Below, one piece after another: positions 1 through 8,900 of a stretch of DNA of 64,000 nucleotides; the first letter of the stretch is position 1; each line of letters starts with the position of its first letter. The translations under genes were made by a program, and so were the position numbers. Location: positions 15,627 through 79,626 of the forward strand of contig CAYUET010000013.1 in the NCBI GenBank assembly GCA_964443875.1. The letters run 5' to 3'. This DNA comes from CAYUET01 sp964443875. GTDB taxonomy: Bacteria; Auribacterota; JAFGBW01. The notes beneath the pieces are model-generated. The model searched no databases. It was not told where the DNA came from and worked only from the letters and a program-made list of their open reading frames with translations.

Positions 1-369
1 ACCGGAAAAGACGATCCCAACACCCCACCGCTCTGCACAGCCCTTTCCCTTGATAAGACAACCGCCTCCCCCGGCGATCTTCTAACCCTTGCTTTCAAAA
101 CACGGGACAGGGAAAACGATCCCCTTCACTATGACCTTGAAGTAAGCACAAGCATTGAAAACGTTCTGGAACATATAGTAAATATCCCTGTAGAGGTTGA
201 AAAAATAATCAGCGGAGAAAGCGTTCAGTTCAAAGCACCGGAAAACCCCGGGATCTACAAGCTCCACATTTATGTTTTTGACGGACAGGGCAACGCGGCT
301 GTACGAACGGTCAGTTTTAAAGTTGCACCCTCATTCACCACCCTTAGATCCATTCACACTGAGATCTGA
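1..369 (+). CDS. C-terminal end of a secreted protein with an Ig-like domain (5' truncated by window)
   Basis: An open frame enters from the left edge and stops with TGA at 367-369, giving 122 residues. The last 40 or so residues read PENPGIYKLHIYVFDGQGN followed by AAVRTVSFKV. Such 'PGxYxLxVYVxDGxGnaA' endings are known from C-terminal Ig-like/beta-sandwich domains of large secreted carbohydrate-active enzymes, for example glycosyl hydrolases with a TIM barrel. The catalytic part, if any, lies outside the window, so the enzymatic class cannot be decided. A glycan-related role is an inference from this tail alone. A weak hairpin at 432-455 follows. Confidence 0.6.
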   Translation, partial: TGKDDPNTPPLCTALSLDKTTASPGDLLTLAFKTRDRENDPLHYDLEVSTSIENVLEHIVNIPVEVEKIISGESVQFKAPENPGIYKLHIYVFDGQGNAAVRTVSFKVAPSFTTLRSIHTEI

Positions 370-431
370 TGAAGAACAAAGCCGGACTTAAATCACATTT
401 TCATTGAGTTTTCACGTCTTAAAAAGGATAA

Positions 432-455
432 AAAATCCGCTCCTTGAGGGATTTT
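432..455 (+). terminator. weak hairpin after the first gene
   Basis: AAAATCC (432-438) pairs with GGATTTT (449-455) around a 10-nt loop, and the descending arm ends in four T. It lies 63 bases after the first stop codon and 120 bases before the mlaC-like gene. The stem is AT-rich and short, so termination is only a possibility. Confidence 0.3.
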
Positions 456-576
456 ATTCACACTGAAATTAACTAATTTTTCTAAATTCTTATTGATTTG
501 TTGTTTTTCCGGTGATTAAATTACAGACTTTAAAAATTTTTGATTACCTAATGTTCATAAACCGGAGCACAAATCC

Positions 577-1185
577 ATGAAAAAGATGATTTTCGTCCTC
601 TCTCTTTGTTCCCTCGTTATTATTTCTTCCCCTTTCACCTTTGCCCAGGATCTGAATGAGCCGCAGACCGTAATCAAAAACGCTACACAAGCAGTGATTG
701 ATCTCTTAAAAGACAATTCACTTGAAAAGAGTGTCCGAAGAGATAGAATAATGGAAGTGATCAATCCTATTTTTGATTTCACCCTCATGTCCAAGCTGAC
801 CCTTGGTAAAGAACACTGGCCCAAATTAAATGATTCCCAGAAAAAAGAATTTACAGACCTTTTTGTTGATATTCTGAAATCCGTGTATCTGGAAAAGGCT
901 GAAAACTTTTCCAACCAGGTTATTGAATACGGCACTCCTGAACTTATCAAAAACAAGGTTTATGTGACCGCCTTCATTCTTCAAAATGATGAAAAATATA
1001 AAATGGTCTATAAGATGCACAACAATAAAGCTCCCCAGTGGCTTGTTTATGATCTTGAAATACAGGATATCAGCATCATCAAATCCTATCAGTCCCAGTT
1101 TGACAGCTTTCTTCAAACCGGAACAGTCGAAGGCCTTTTAAACAAAATGAAGGAAAAGTTCAAATCAGAACCTGAAAAGAAATAA
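577..1185 (+). CDS. MlaC/Ttg2D-family periplasmic phospholipid-binding protein
   Basis: This 202-residue protein has a clear signal peptide (residues 1-24, cleavage likely after FTFAQ). The rest is an MlaC-type domain: a helical N-terminal part, then FDFTLMSKLTLGKEHWPKL, a pattern typical of the family, and a mixed alpha/beta C-terminal half containing WLVYDLEIQDISII, the conserved 'vyDv.i.GiSl' stretch. MlaC-family proteins carry phospholipids, and the HpnM branch carries hopanoids, across the periplasm. No Mce, permease or ATPase gene is adjacent. Instead an RND exporter follows 132 bases downstream in the same direction, as in HpnM-HpnN pairs. The tail is rich in Lys and Glu. Family assignment is firm and the cargo is unknown. 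Confidence 0.85.
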   Translation: MKKMIFVLSLCSLVIISSPFTFAQDLNEPQTVIKNATQAVIDLLKDNSLEKSVRRDRIMEVINPIFDFTLMSKLTLGKEHWPKLNDSQKKEFTDLFVDILKSVYLEKAENFSNQVIEYGTPELIKNKVYVTAFILQNDEKYKMVYKMHNNKAPQWLVYDLEIQDISIIKSYQSQFDSFLQTGTVEGLLNKMKEKFKSEPEKK

Positions 1186-1317
1186 AGGAAAAAGCGGAAT
1201 GCAGAACCTAAGGCAGAAGGCCTCAAAACATTTTGCATTAAAGCCCCTTCTCTTTAGAATAATGACGTTCTTTTTTAATACAATATCATTTACTAAATTT
1301 TAATATTGGATCAAACC

Positions 1318-3837
1318 ATGAATATTCCCGAGGCAGCTACGAATTTTTATGAAAAACATATTCTAAACAGGCCTAAAACCGTTATCTTCGTTCTTCTCGC
1401 TCTTTTTTGTTTTTTTTCCTATAAAACCAAGGATTTTAAACTTGATGCCTCTGCGGAAACTTTAATTCTTGAACACGATGAGGATTTAAGGTTTTTCAGG
1501 GACATATCCAGGCGATACAAAAGCAGAGATTTTCTTGTGCTCACATACACACCCAAAGAAGATTTATTTTCCAGCAAAAGCCTTGGGGTTCTTAAAAACC
1601 TGAGCGAAGATTTAAAAAAACTTTCCTGGGTCGATTCCGTAGTCACCATTCTTAATGTTCCGTTGCTTAAAAGCCCTTCCGTTTCCTTTTCAGAATTAAA
1701 AAAAGACCCCATCACCCTGGAGTCCCCCAAAGTTGACCTGGAGCTTGCAAAAAAAGAATTCGTTGAAAGCCCCTTATACAGAAATTTTATTATCAGCGAG
1801 GATCTGAAATCCACAGCCATCCAGATCAATTATCCGTGGAATGAAAAATTTTTCAAACTTGCTACGGCAAGAAATGAGTTTTTCAACAAAGAACATGACG
1901 GAACCCTGACCGAATCGGACAAGGCAGAGATGGAAAAAGTAACCCGTGAATACCATTCCTACCGGGAGGAACTAAGGATCCAGTTTCATAAAAATGTCAA
2001 AGAAGTCCGTTCACTGATCAAAAAATACAATCAGGACGGGAGCCTTTTTTTAGGCGGAGTCCCTATGATCAGCGATGACATGATTTCCTTTGTCAGGAAG
2101 GACCTTCTGATCTACGGAATCGGCATGTTTCTCTTTATTGTAATCATGCTCAGGCTTATCTTTCATCAGCTAAGATGGATTATTCTCCCCCTTCTGACCT
2201 GCTTTGTCTCCATTATCTTTATGCTGGGTTTTTTAAGTATTTTCGGATGGAAAGTAACCGTCATATCCTCCAATTTTATCTGCATCCAGCTGATTGTAAC
2301 CATCGCCCTCAACATTTACTTCATCGTGCGCTACACCGAATATTCACGGGAACGCCCCCAGGCGACCAACCATGAAATTATTATCGAGACCATCAAAAGT
2401 ATTTTTGTTCCATGCCTTTACTGTGAGACTACAACCATTGCGGGTTTCTACTCCCTCATTTTATGCGACATTCTTCCCATTATTGATTTCGGCTGGATGA
2501 TGAGCATCGGAGTTGCCGTCACCTTTATTATTGTTTTTCTGATTCTGCCGGTGAGCCTGGTGCTTGTTTATAATAAAGAACTGCCTGTTCAGGGAAAGGA
2601 ATTCGGATATTCCCTTACACATATCTTTGAGATGTTTGTGGAAAAACACGGAACAGCCATTCTGCTCATAGGATTCAGCGTTATGGCTGTCACTATTTAT
2701 GGAATCACAAAACTGGATGTAGAAAACAGCTTTATCAATTATTTCAAAAAAAGTACGGATATCTATAAGGGAATGAAACTCATTGATGACAAGCTTGGAG
2801 GAACGACCCCGCTGGATGTTCTGATTCATTTTAATGAAGTTCCTAAAACACCAGCCAACGCCGTTTCCTCACCTGCCGGAGAATTTTCGGATGAATTTGA
2901 CGAGTTTGAAGACAGCGAAACCAGAGAAGAGGATAAGGAAAAATACTGGTATACCTCTGACAAAATTGAAGTGATTGAAAAAGTGCATTGCTATCTTGAA
3001 ACCCTGCCGGCAACTGGAAAAGTACTGTCTCTGAACACCCTGACCAATATTGTTAAAGATTTGAACAAAGGCAAAAATTTAAGCAGCTTTGACCTGGCGC
3101 TTTTATTTAAGGAAATGCCGGAAAAACTCAAAGAAATCATCTTCAGTCCCTATGTTTCCCTTGAAAACAATGAGCTTAGAATTACCTTAAGAATCCAGGA
3201 TTCCATGAAAGACCTTAAAAGACAGCAGTTTGTTGAAAAAATAAGACGAGAGCTTCCCCGGGTGATCGGGAGTGATAAAATTACTTTTCAAATTACAGGA
3301 ATGATGGTGCTTTACAACAACATGCTTCAAAGCCTTTTCAGCTCCCAGATCAAAACCATCGGCTTCACTTTGCTTGCCCTTTTCCTGATGTTCCTGATTC
3401 TTTTTCATGGTTCAGTCAGACTTTCCATCATTGCCCTTTTTCCCAATCTCCTGTCCGCGCTCACCGTCCTGGGCGCCATGGGCATTTGTAAAATCCCCCT
3501 GGATATGATGACAATCACCATAGTGGCGATCAGCATCGGCATGGCTGTGGACAACACCATTCAGTACATCTACCGTTTTACGAATGAATTTCAGGTCGAC
3601 CGGAACTACATGGACACGATGCACCGCTGCCATAAAAGCATCGGGGTGGCCATGTACTATACTTCCTTCATTGTCATTGTCGGTTTTTCAATACTGATGA
3701 CTTCGAATTTCATCCCGACCATCCTGTTTGGAATCTTTGCCAACCTGGCCCTGTGCACGGCGACACTTTCATCACTCACCTTCCTGCCAAGGCTCATCAT
3801 TCTGATCAAACCCTTCGGCCCGGAAGCAAAAAAATAA
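1318..3837 (+). CDS. RND/MMPL-family exporter (HpnN-like), partner of the MlaC-like protein
   Basis: A protein of 839 residues from ATG 1318; a TTG four codons earlier (1306) is possible, but the GGA at 1308-1310 fits the ATG better. The architecture is the duplicated RND fold: one N-terminal membrane helix (about residues 17-36), a large periplasmic domain (about 37-255), a block of five helices ending near residue 420, one helix, a second periplasmic domain (about 470-670) with an acidic insert near 520-545, and a final five-helix block. Conserved short pieces include AVDNTIQYIYRF in the second membrane half. Members of this branch export lipids, for example hopanoids to the outer membrane with HpnM. 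The MlaC-like neighbour supports lipid trafficking. No hopanoid synthesis genes are visible here, so the substrate is open. Confidence 0.8.
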   Translation: MNIPEAATNFYEKHILNRPKTVIFVLLALFCFFSYKTKDFKLDASAETLILEHDEDLRFFRDISRRYKSRDFLVLTYTPKEDLFSSKSLGVLKNLSEDLKKLSWVDSVVTILNVPLLKSPSVSFSELKKDPITLESPKVDLELAKKEFVESPLYRNFIISEDLKSTAIQINYPWNEKFFKLATARNEFFNKEHDGTLTESDKAEMEKVTREYHSYREELRIQFHKNVKEVRSLIKKYNQDGSLFLGGVPMISDDMISFVRKDLLIYGIGMFLFIVIMLRLIFHQLRWIILPLLTCFVSIIFMLGFLSIFGWKVTVISSNFICIQLIVTIALNIYFIVRYTEYSRERPQATNHEIIIETIKSIFVPCLYCETTTIAGFYSLILCDILPIIDFGWMMSIGVAVTFIIVFLILPVSLVLVYNKELPVQGKEFGYSLTHIFEMFVEKHGTAILLIGFSVMAVTIYGITKLDVENSFINYFKKSTDIYKGMKLIDDKLGGTTPLDVLIHFNEVPKTPANAVSSPAGEFSDEFDEFEDSETREEDKEKYWYTSDKIEVIEKVHCYLETLPATGKVLSLNTLTNIVKDLNKGKNLSSFDLALLFKEMPEKLKEIIFSPYVSLENNELRITLRIQDSMKDLKRQQFVEKIRRELPRVIGSDKITFQITGMMVLYNNMLQSLFSSQIKTIGFTLLALFLMFLILFHGSVRLSIIALFPNLLSALTVLGAMGICKIPLDMMTITIVAISIGMAVDNTIQYIYRFTNEFQVDRNYMDTMHRCHKSIGVAMYYTSFIVIVGFSILMTSNFIPTILFGIFANLALCTATLSSLTFLPRLIILIKPFGPEAKK

Positions 3838-3865
3838 ATTTCAAACAGCTGAACAAAACGTCTGC

Positions 3866-3904
3866 TCCCTGCTTCCGTAAATAAAACCAAAACAGAGGCA
3901 GGGA
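3866..3904. terminator. possible bidirectional terminator between convergent genes
   Basis: TCCCTGCTTC (3866-3875) pairs with GAGGCAGGGA (3895-3904), nine of ten positions plus a wobble, around a 19-nt A-rich loop. It sits in the 77-base gap between the RND exporter and the convergent protease gene and is followed by AT-rich sequence. The loop is large for an intrinsic terminator, so this is tentative. Confidence 0.4.
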
Positions 3905-3914
3905 ATCAGAAATT

Positions 3915-4610
3915 TTAAAAAATCTTATCGATCAAGACAAAAAACAATTCTGTTCCCTTGAAATAAATTTTCCTGAATATATCAGTTTGCAGAAACAGAA
4001 GAACAAAAATAAAACCTACCATCCCCAGACGGTCGAAAACATCAGCCATCCGCTCCGGCAGAAAAAGGCTTAAGATCCGGGACCCGTCCAAAGGGGGGAT
4101 GGGAACCAGATTAAAAATCCCCAAAAGCAGATTTACCTGGATCAAGAGAAGCATGGGATCACTCAGTTCTGTTTTAAAAAGATTCAGCTTTATCATCAAC
4201 GCCGCACTTAAAAAAGCAAGGCAAAAATTACTGAAGGGCCCCGCAAAGCCAACAATAGCACTGAATAGTCTCGGACTGCGTGAGGTATATGGATTGATCG
4301 GTACAGGTTTGGCATAACCGAATACAGGAACCCCGCCTCCGGAAAGTTTTGAAAGACTGTAAAGCATCAGTGGCAGAATAATCGTTCCAAACCAGTCAAT
4401 ATGCTTCACAGGATTCATCGTAAGGCGTCCGGAATTCTTTGCCGTCCTGTCTCCAAGGAAAAAAGCGACAAGTCCATGCGCATATTCATGAATAATGATT
4501 GAAAATAAAATGAGAATAAAAGTAATAATAATCAAAACATCTATCCTTTCTTCATGTCTTTCATAAACTATCCTTTCTTCATTCCATAAATTAAGCAAAG
4601 AGGGCAGCAT
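3915..4610 (-). CDS. Site-2-protease-like (M50) membrane zinc metalloprotease
   Basis: A 231-residue membrane protein. The zinc motif HEYAHG (HExxH) lies at about residues 42-47 inside the first hydrophobic segment. The second family motif, NLVPIPPLDGSRIL, lies near residues 163-176 and provides the conserved Asp of the NPxxxxDG type. Four to five membrane segments are visible. It belongs to the compact Rip3/FtsH-independent S2P-like group without a PDZ domain; such enzymes are often annotated simply as 'site-2 protease family protein' and their substrates are mostly unknown. The N-terminal 24 residues are hydrophilic and may be partly non-coding, as no good ribosome site is evident. It faces the RND gene and is followed upstream by deoC in the same direction with a 127-base gap. 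Confidence 0.85.
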   Translation of the reverse strand: MLPSLLNLWNEERIVYERHEERIDVLIIITFILILFSIIIHEYAHGLVAFFLGDRTAKNSGRLTMNPVKHIDWFGTIILPLMLYSLSKLSGGGVPVFGYAKPVPINPYTSRSPRLFSAIVGFAGPFSNFCLAFLSAALMIKLNLFKTELSDPMLLLIQVNLLLGIFNLVPIPPLDGSRILSLFLPERMADVFDRLGMVGFIFVLLFLQTDIFRKIYFKGTELFFVLIDKIF

Positions 4611-4737
4611 TATATTTATGATAATCGGATCTGTTGATTTTCTATTTCATTTTCCCTCAAGGAATCCAAATCAAAAGTGAAACAGTCTTGAGCGATTATG
4701 TAATCATTTAAATCTACAAGCCTGAATTGTCAAAGAC

Positions 4738-5457
4738 TCAATTAAAGCCCCTTCGCTTTGCTTCTTCAAGAATAGCTTCTGTTGCCGTAGCTCCAATCCT
4801 TGTGACGCCGAGCTCTCTGACACGCAGCAAATCGTCAAGAGTGCGAAGACCTCCGGCTGCCTTTATCTGAACTGACGGTGATGCCTGTTCTCTCATAAGA
4901 GCGAGATGATGATCCGTGGCGCCTTTATAGCTGTATATTCCATTCGCCTGCCTGACAAATCCGTATCCTGTAGAAGTTTTCACAAAGGCAACGTGATATT
5001 CAGAACAAATTCTGCATAATCGAATGATGTGACGGTCTTGAAGATAATCATTTTCAAATATGACTTTCAAAATAGCATGATTTGACGTGACAACCGTATT
5101 GACTGCCTTGATCTCCTCCGATACGTATCCCCAGTCTTCACTCAATACCTTACCGATGTTGACAACCATGTCTATTTCATTTCCCCCGGCCAAAACAGCG
5201 GATTCGGCTTCACTGACTTTAATTGAAGTCATGCTATTGCCATGCGGAAAGGCAATGACAGGGCACAGCCGGACCCCGGAACCCGAAAGTAAATCGCGCA
5301 CCATGGGAATGCAATAGGGCTTGATGCAGACGGTGGCTACATTGTACTTCTTTGCCAGTATGCATCCCTTTACAACATCTTCATCTGTCATTGTAGGATG
5401 AAGCAAGGAATAATCGATCATTTTCGCAAGGACATTCAGTGTAACAGGTGCGTTCAT
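4738..5457 (-). CDS. deoC: Deoxyribose-phosphate aldolase
   Basis: A 239-residue protein matching DeoC in length and motifs. FVKTSTGYG contains the Schiff-base lysine (Lys160). A second key lysine sits in QIKAAGGLRT near residue 198, and the DxVVNIG strand (about 96-102) is present. The enzyme cleaves 2-deoxy-D-ribose 5-phosphate into glyceraldehyde 3-phosphate and acetaldehyde in deoxynucleoside catabolism. It is usually clustered with deoA/deoD, but here it stands apart. The start ATG is preceded by AAGGAGAC, a strong ribosome site. Confidence 0.93.
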   Translation of the reverse strand: MNAPVTLNVLAKMIDYSLLHPTMTDEDVVKGCILAKKYNVATVCIKPYCIPMVRDLLSGSGVRLCPVIAFPHGNSMTSIKVSEAESAVLAGGNEIDMVVNIGKVLSEDWGYVSEEIKAVNTVVTSNHAILKVIFENDYLQDRHIIRLCRICSEYHVAFVKTSTGYGFVRQANGIYSYKGATDHHLALMREQASPSVQIKAAGGLRTLDDLLRVRELGVTRIGATATEAILEEAKRRGFN

Positions 5458-5813
5458 TGTGTCTCCTTATATCAATGGCAACATTAAAAGCAGAGTTAAA
5501 CCGTCATAACATCCCGATTTTTATAAATCCGAATACTGAACAACCTCTCCCGAACAGAAATAATTAAGGATTCTTTTTCTTAATTCCCGTTGTTTCAAGT
5601 CTGTTGCATAAAACGGAACATGCATTTTAACAATCCATCACTGCAGCAACAAATAAGATTGAGGTTATTTTTATTCCTGAAAATAAAAAATATGTTTTGA
5701 ATCATGAGTTTTAAGGTTTTTGAATGAGACAAAAGCAAAATTCCAATATTTACAACCTATTGATTTTTACCGTAATTAGAAGCAAAACAACATGTTGTGA
5801 TAGAAAAAATTAA
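5458..5813. other. Intergenic stretch upstream of deoC
   Basis: About 356 bases without a gene between deoC and the tRNA. It is AT-rich and contains the deoC ribosome site and presumably its promoter. I see no convincing operator, riboswitch or terminator in it. Confidence 0.5.
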
Positions 5814-5889
5814 TCGGGGTGAGTGGATTCGAACCACCGACCTCACGACCCCCAGCCGTACGCGCTAAACCGGACTACGCTACACCCCG
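5814..5889 (-). tRNA. tRNA-Pro (GGG anticodon)
   Basis: Read on the minus strand, the acceptor arm CGGGGTG pairs with CACCCCG and A73 follows. The T arm carries TTCGAAT between GGTGG and CCACT. The anticodon loop CTGGGGG is closed by TACGG/TCGTG (two wobble pairs) and places GGG at positions 34-36. The C1-G72 pair is typical of bacterial tRNA-Pro. No CCA is encoded. Confidence 0.92.
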
Positions 5890-5949
5890 AATAATAAGCT
5901 TGAATGTATACAAAAGAAAAACTCAAGATGGCAAGAAAAACTTTTAAAT

Positions 5950-8900
5950 TTAAAGCAACTTTTTAAGAATCTCTCTTCGGGAGGATTCAGGATTCAGATG
6001 CAACTCCATTTCTATTGCATTTTTCAAGTTTTTATTTTTCTTATATTTAAATTTATCAGTTAAGCTTCCAATCAATAATAAATCCTCGTGAATAAAGGGT
6101 AAATAAGCATTATATATGGACTGAAGATCCTTCAGAATCCCTTCATATTCATCTGACTTTAACTGTTGCCCGTTTAAAACAGCTTTACGGATCACCCATC
6201 CCGGTGATTCCTTAAAAACTCTCTCTTTATTTGGATCATACCAATTGGCGAGACGACAAACCTTGATGTCCATAATAACCCGCTTCGCCTTAACGGAAGG
6301 ATTTAATTGATTGCAATACTCAGCTTTTTCCAGCATCTTCATAAAAGTCATACGGAGATTGTCACTGTTATTCTTCCAGAGCCTCAATTGCGCCTCTGCC
6401 CAATTGAAGAAAGCATCGGGATAGTGTTTTAAATCATTTTCTGGCGTTCGATCAAAAATTTTTTTTGTTTCATCAACTGTCTTTGTATAAAAGGAAATCT
6501 TTGCCTGAGGAGATCGGAAAGAAGCAATTCCCCAGAAATCTTCATAGCTTGTCGTTTTCAAGTCATCGACAAATTTATTCAAATCAGGAAATATAAAATG
6601 ACACCGGGATGAACGGATAATATGAAAAAAGCCTGGAGGAACGACGATATCGGCATGGTTTTCAAGAACCCGGTTCAACAGTTTGTTAAATAAAATAAAA
6701 TCCGCGGAGGAATTCAGGCAATCAAACAGCCGGTCTGTTTCTTGGGCTAAAAAATGATCTTCGATATATTCAGTTATAGGGAAACAATAATTATCACTCA
6801 GCAAATATAAATTGGATGATGAAATAATTGTTTCAAGAGCATTCATCCAGAGAACAGAGAGATAGCTGTTCAGTAATTTGATATTTTTCGGATTCAATCG
6901 AACGGCACGGTCAAAACACACTCTGGATTTCAGCAAAGAATTTTTATTACCCTCCGCAAGATAATGCCTGTAAAAATGAAATCCCAGCTGACTCAACAGT
7001 TCCAGGTTATGAATTCCAAAATCATTCTCTGAAATTGTATCCATTTGTTTTAAGGCTGAAATATAACGCTCCCCGCCCTTTGCCTGTTCCTGTTCGATTT
7101 TATATAAAAGAAGTTTTATTTCATCCACCGGACTCCGCTTCTTGAGGCGTTCCAGCCAATAAATCTTATCTTCCGTCAAATCAGAAAGATCCAGCATCTT
7201 ATGAATCACTTTTGTCATAATCGCTTCATCATCACATTTTTTCACCATTGCCTTGGCCAGGCTTGTCATGGGGTCTAAGGCATTAAGATCCTTATAGATC
7301 TGTAATAACTGCAACAGGGGCAAAAAAACTTTTTCCTTCAAACATTTCTGCTCTATAACCTCAAAGTACTCCTTAAACGCATTGGATTTCCCCAAACGAT
7401 AGAATACAAGCCCTAAATAAATTTCCGTATTATAATCCATGCAATAATCCCTGAAAGAAAGCAGATAATCACGGGCAATTCTTAATTGTTCAGGATTCAA
7501 GGTTTTTATTTTAGAATCCATGAAAGTAAAAAAGGCATCATAAATATATTGTTTTTCAGACAACTGCTGCTGTAATGACATAATATTGAAATCTTTGCGA
7601 ATTTCCTCATCAATATAGTCCTTTTTAACCCGGGCAGCCTCTTCATCCTTTTGTATCAGATATATTTTCCGGCCAATGGCCTCATACTTTCCTTTTTTGG
7701 AAGAAATCTGTTCATTGAGATAATCATTTAAAATTTTCTTCCGTTTGTTTAATTCAGCCCAGATGGAACAATAGGGTTTAAAATGCTCATTAATAATCGA
7801 TTCGAGAAGAGGCATACTTTTCTCAAAATTCTGAATCTTGAAGTAACTGATTCCAAGGATGGTTTTATAAAAATCATCCAGATTCCGGGTCAGTTTTTTA
7901 GTTTCAAGAAATTGAATAATCTGGCTGAATTCATTCTGATAGAATAATATAGGAATTCTTAAAAAGTATAATTTTTCATTTTCGGGTAAGGAAGGGATTG
8001 ACCCTGCAACTCTAAGCATTTCATCTATTTTTCCATTTTTAACAAGCTGATGGCTTAAAACTAATTTTACCCGTTTATCTATTTCCGGATATTTAAAATT
8101 AAGAAGTTCTTTCCCCCAGGGATAAACACTGTTTTTATTTTTATCCAGAATGATTCTCAATAAATCCAATCTTAAATCCGGATACTTATTGCCGATTAAA
8201 TCCACAATATCGAGAGCCTGAGAATCATAATAAGGAGTCGAAAGATCCCATATTTTCAGAATGATTGTTTCAATTGTTTCAAAGGAAAGCTGATCTAAGG
8301 ATTGAGAGAGAGAAATCACCTCTTCTTCAGTAATCATTTTCATTTTTATCAGGGACTGAATAGTTTTAGCCTTAAATTTGGCCTTAACCTGTTTGGCGTA
8401 TTTTAGTCCCTGGAAAATTAATTTTGAATCGCCTTTGTTAAGTGCATAAATCACAAAACCTTCACATAAAAGATTACGCGTCTGCCTGCTCCCGGCAAGG
8501 GTATACCATTTGAACAAACTCACAGGTTTGAAGTCCATATGCTTGAAAAAATAAACCATTTTGGAAGATCCAACCTGGAGTATTCTTTTCCTTAAAGCCG
8601 GTGGAATTTCAGACAGTCGAGATCCTATCTCAAGGACAAACAAATCCAAACGGTTTTTCTTTTTGTAGGAAATCAGCAATTCATCAAAAACAGCACAGAA
8701 CCGGTTTAAAACTTCGCTGGTTACAGAGTCAGGCAATCGGACCTCCTGCCTCCTGAACATCAAAATCAGTTTATTTAATTTTTCTTTGGGGGAAATGCTT
8801 ATGGAATCCATCTCTTTCATTTGAGTTCTGATTGAATAATCCGCACAGTCAGACTCTGAAGGTCTCATCCCTAAAAATGATTTGAATATAAAAAATACAA

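Noticed and set aside
555..956. Minus-strand open frame of 133 codons
   Set aside because: It lies wholly opposite the mlaC-like gene, which has a signal peptide and clear family match. It is a shadow frame.
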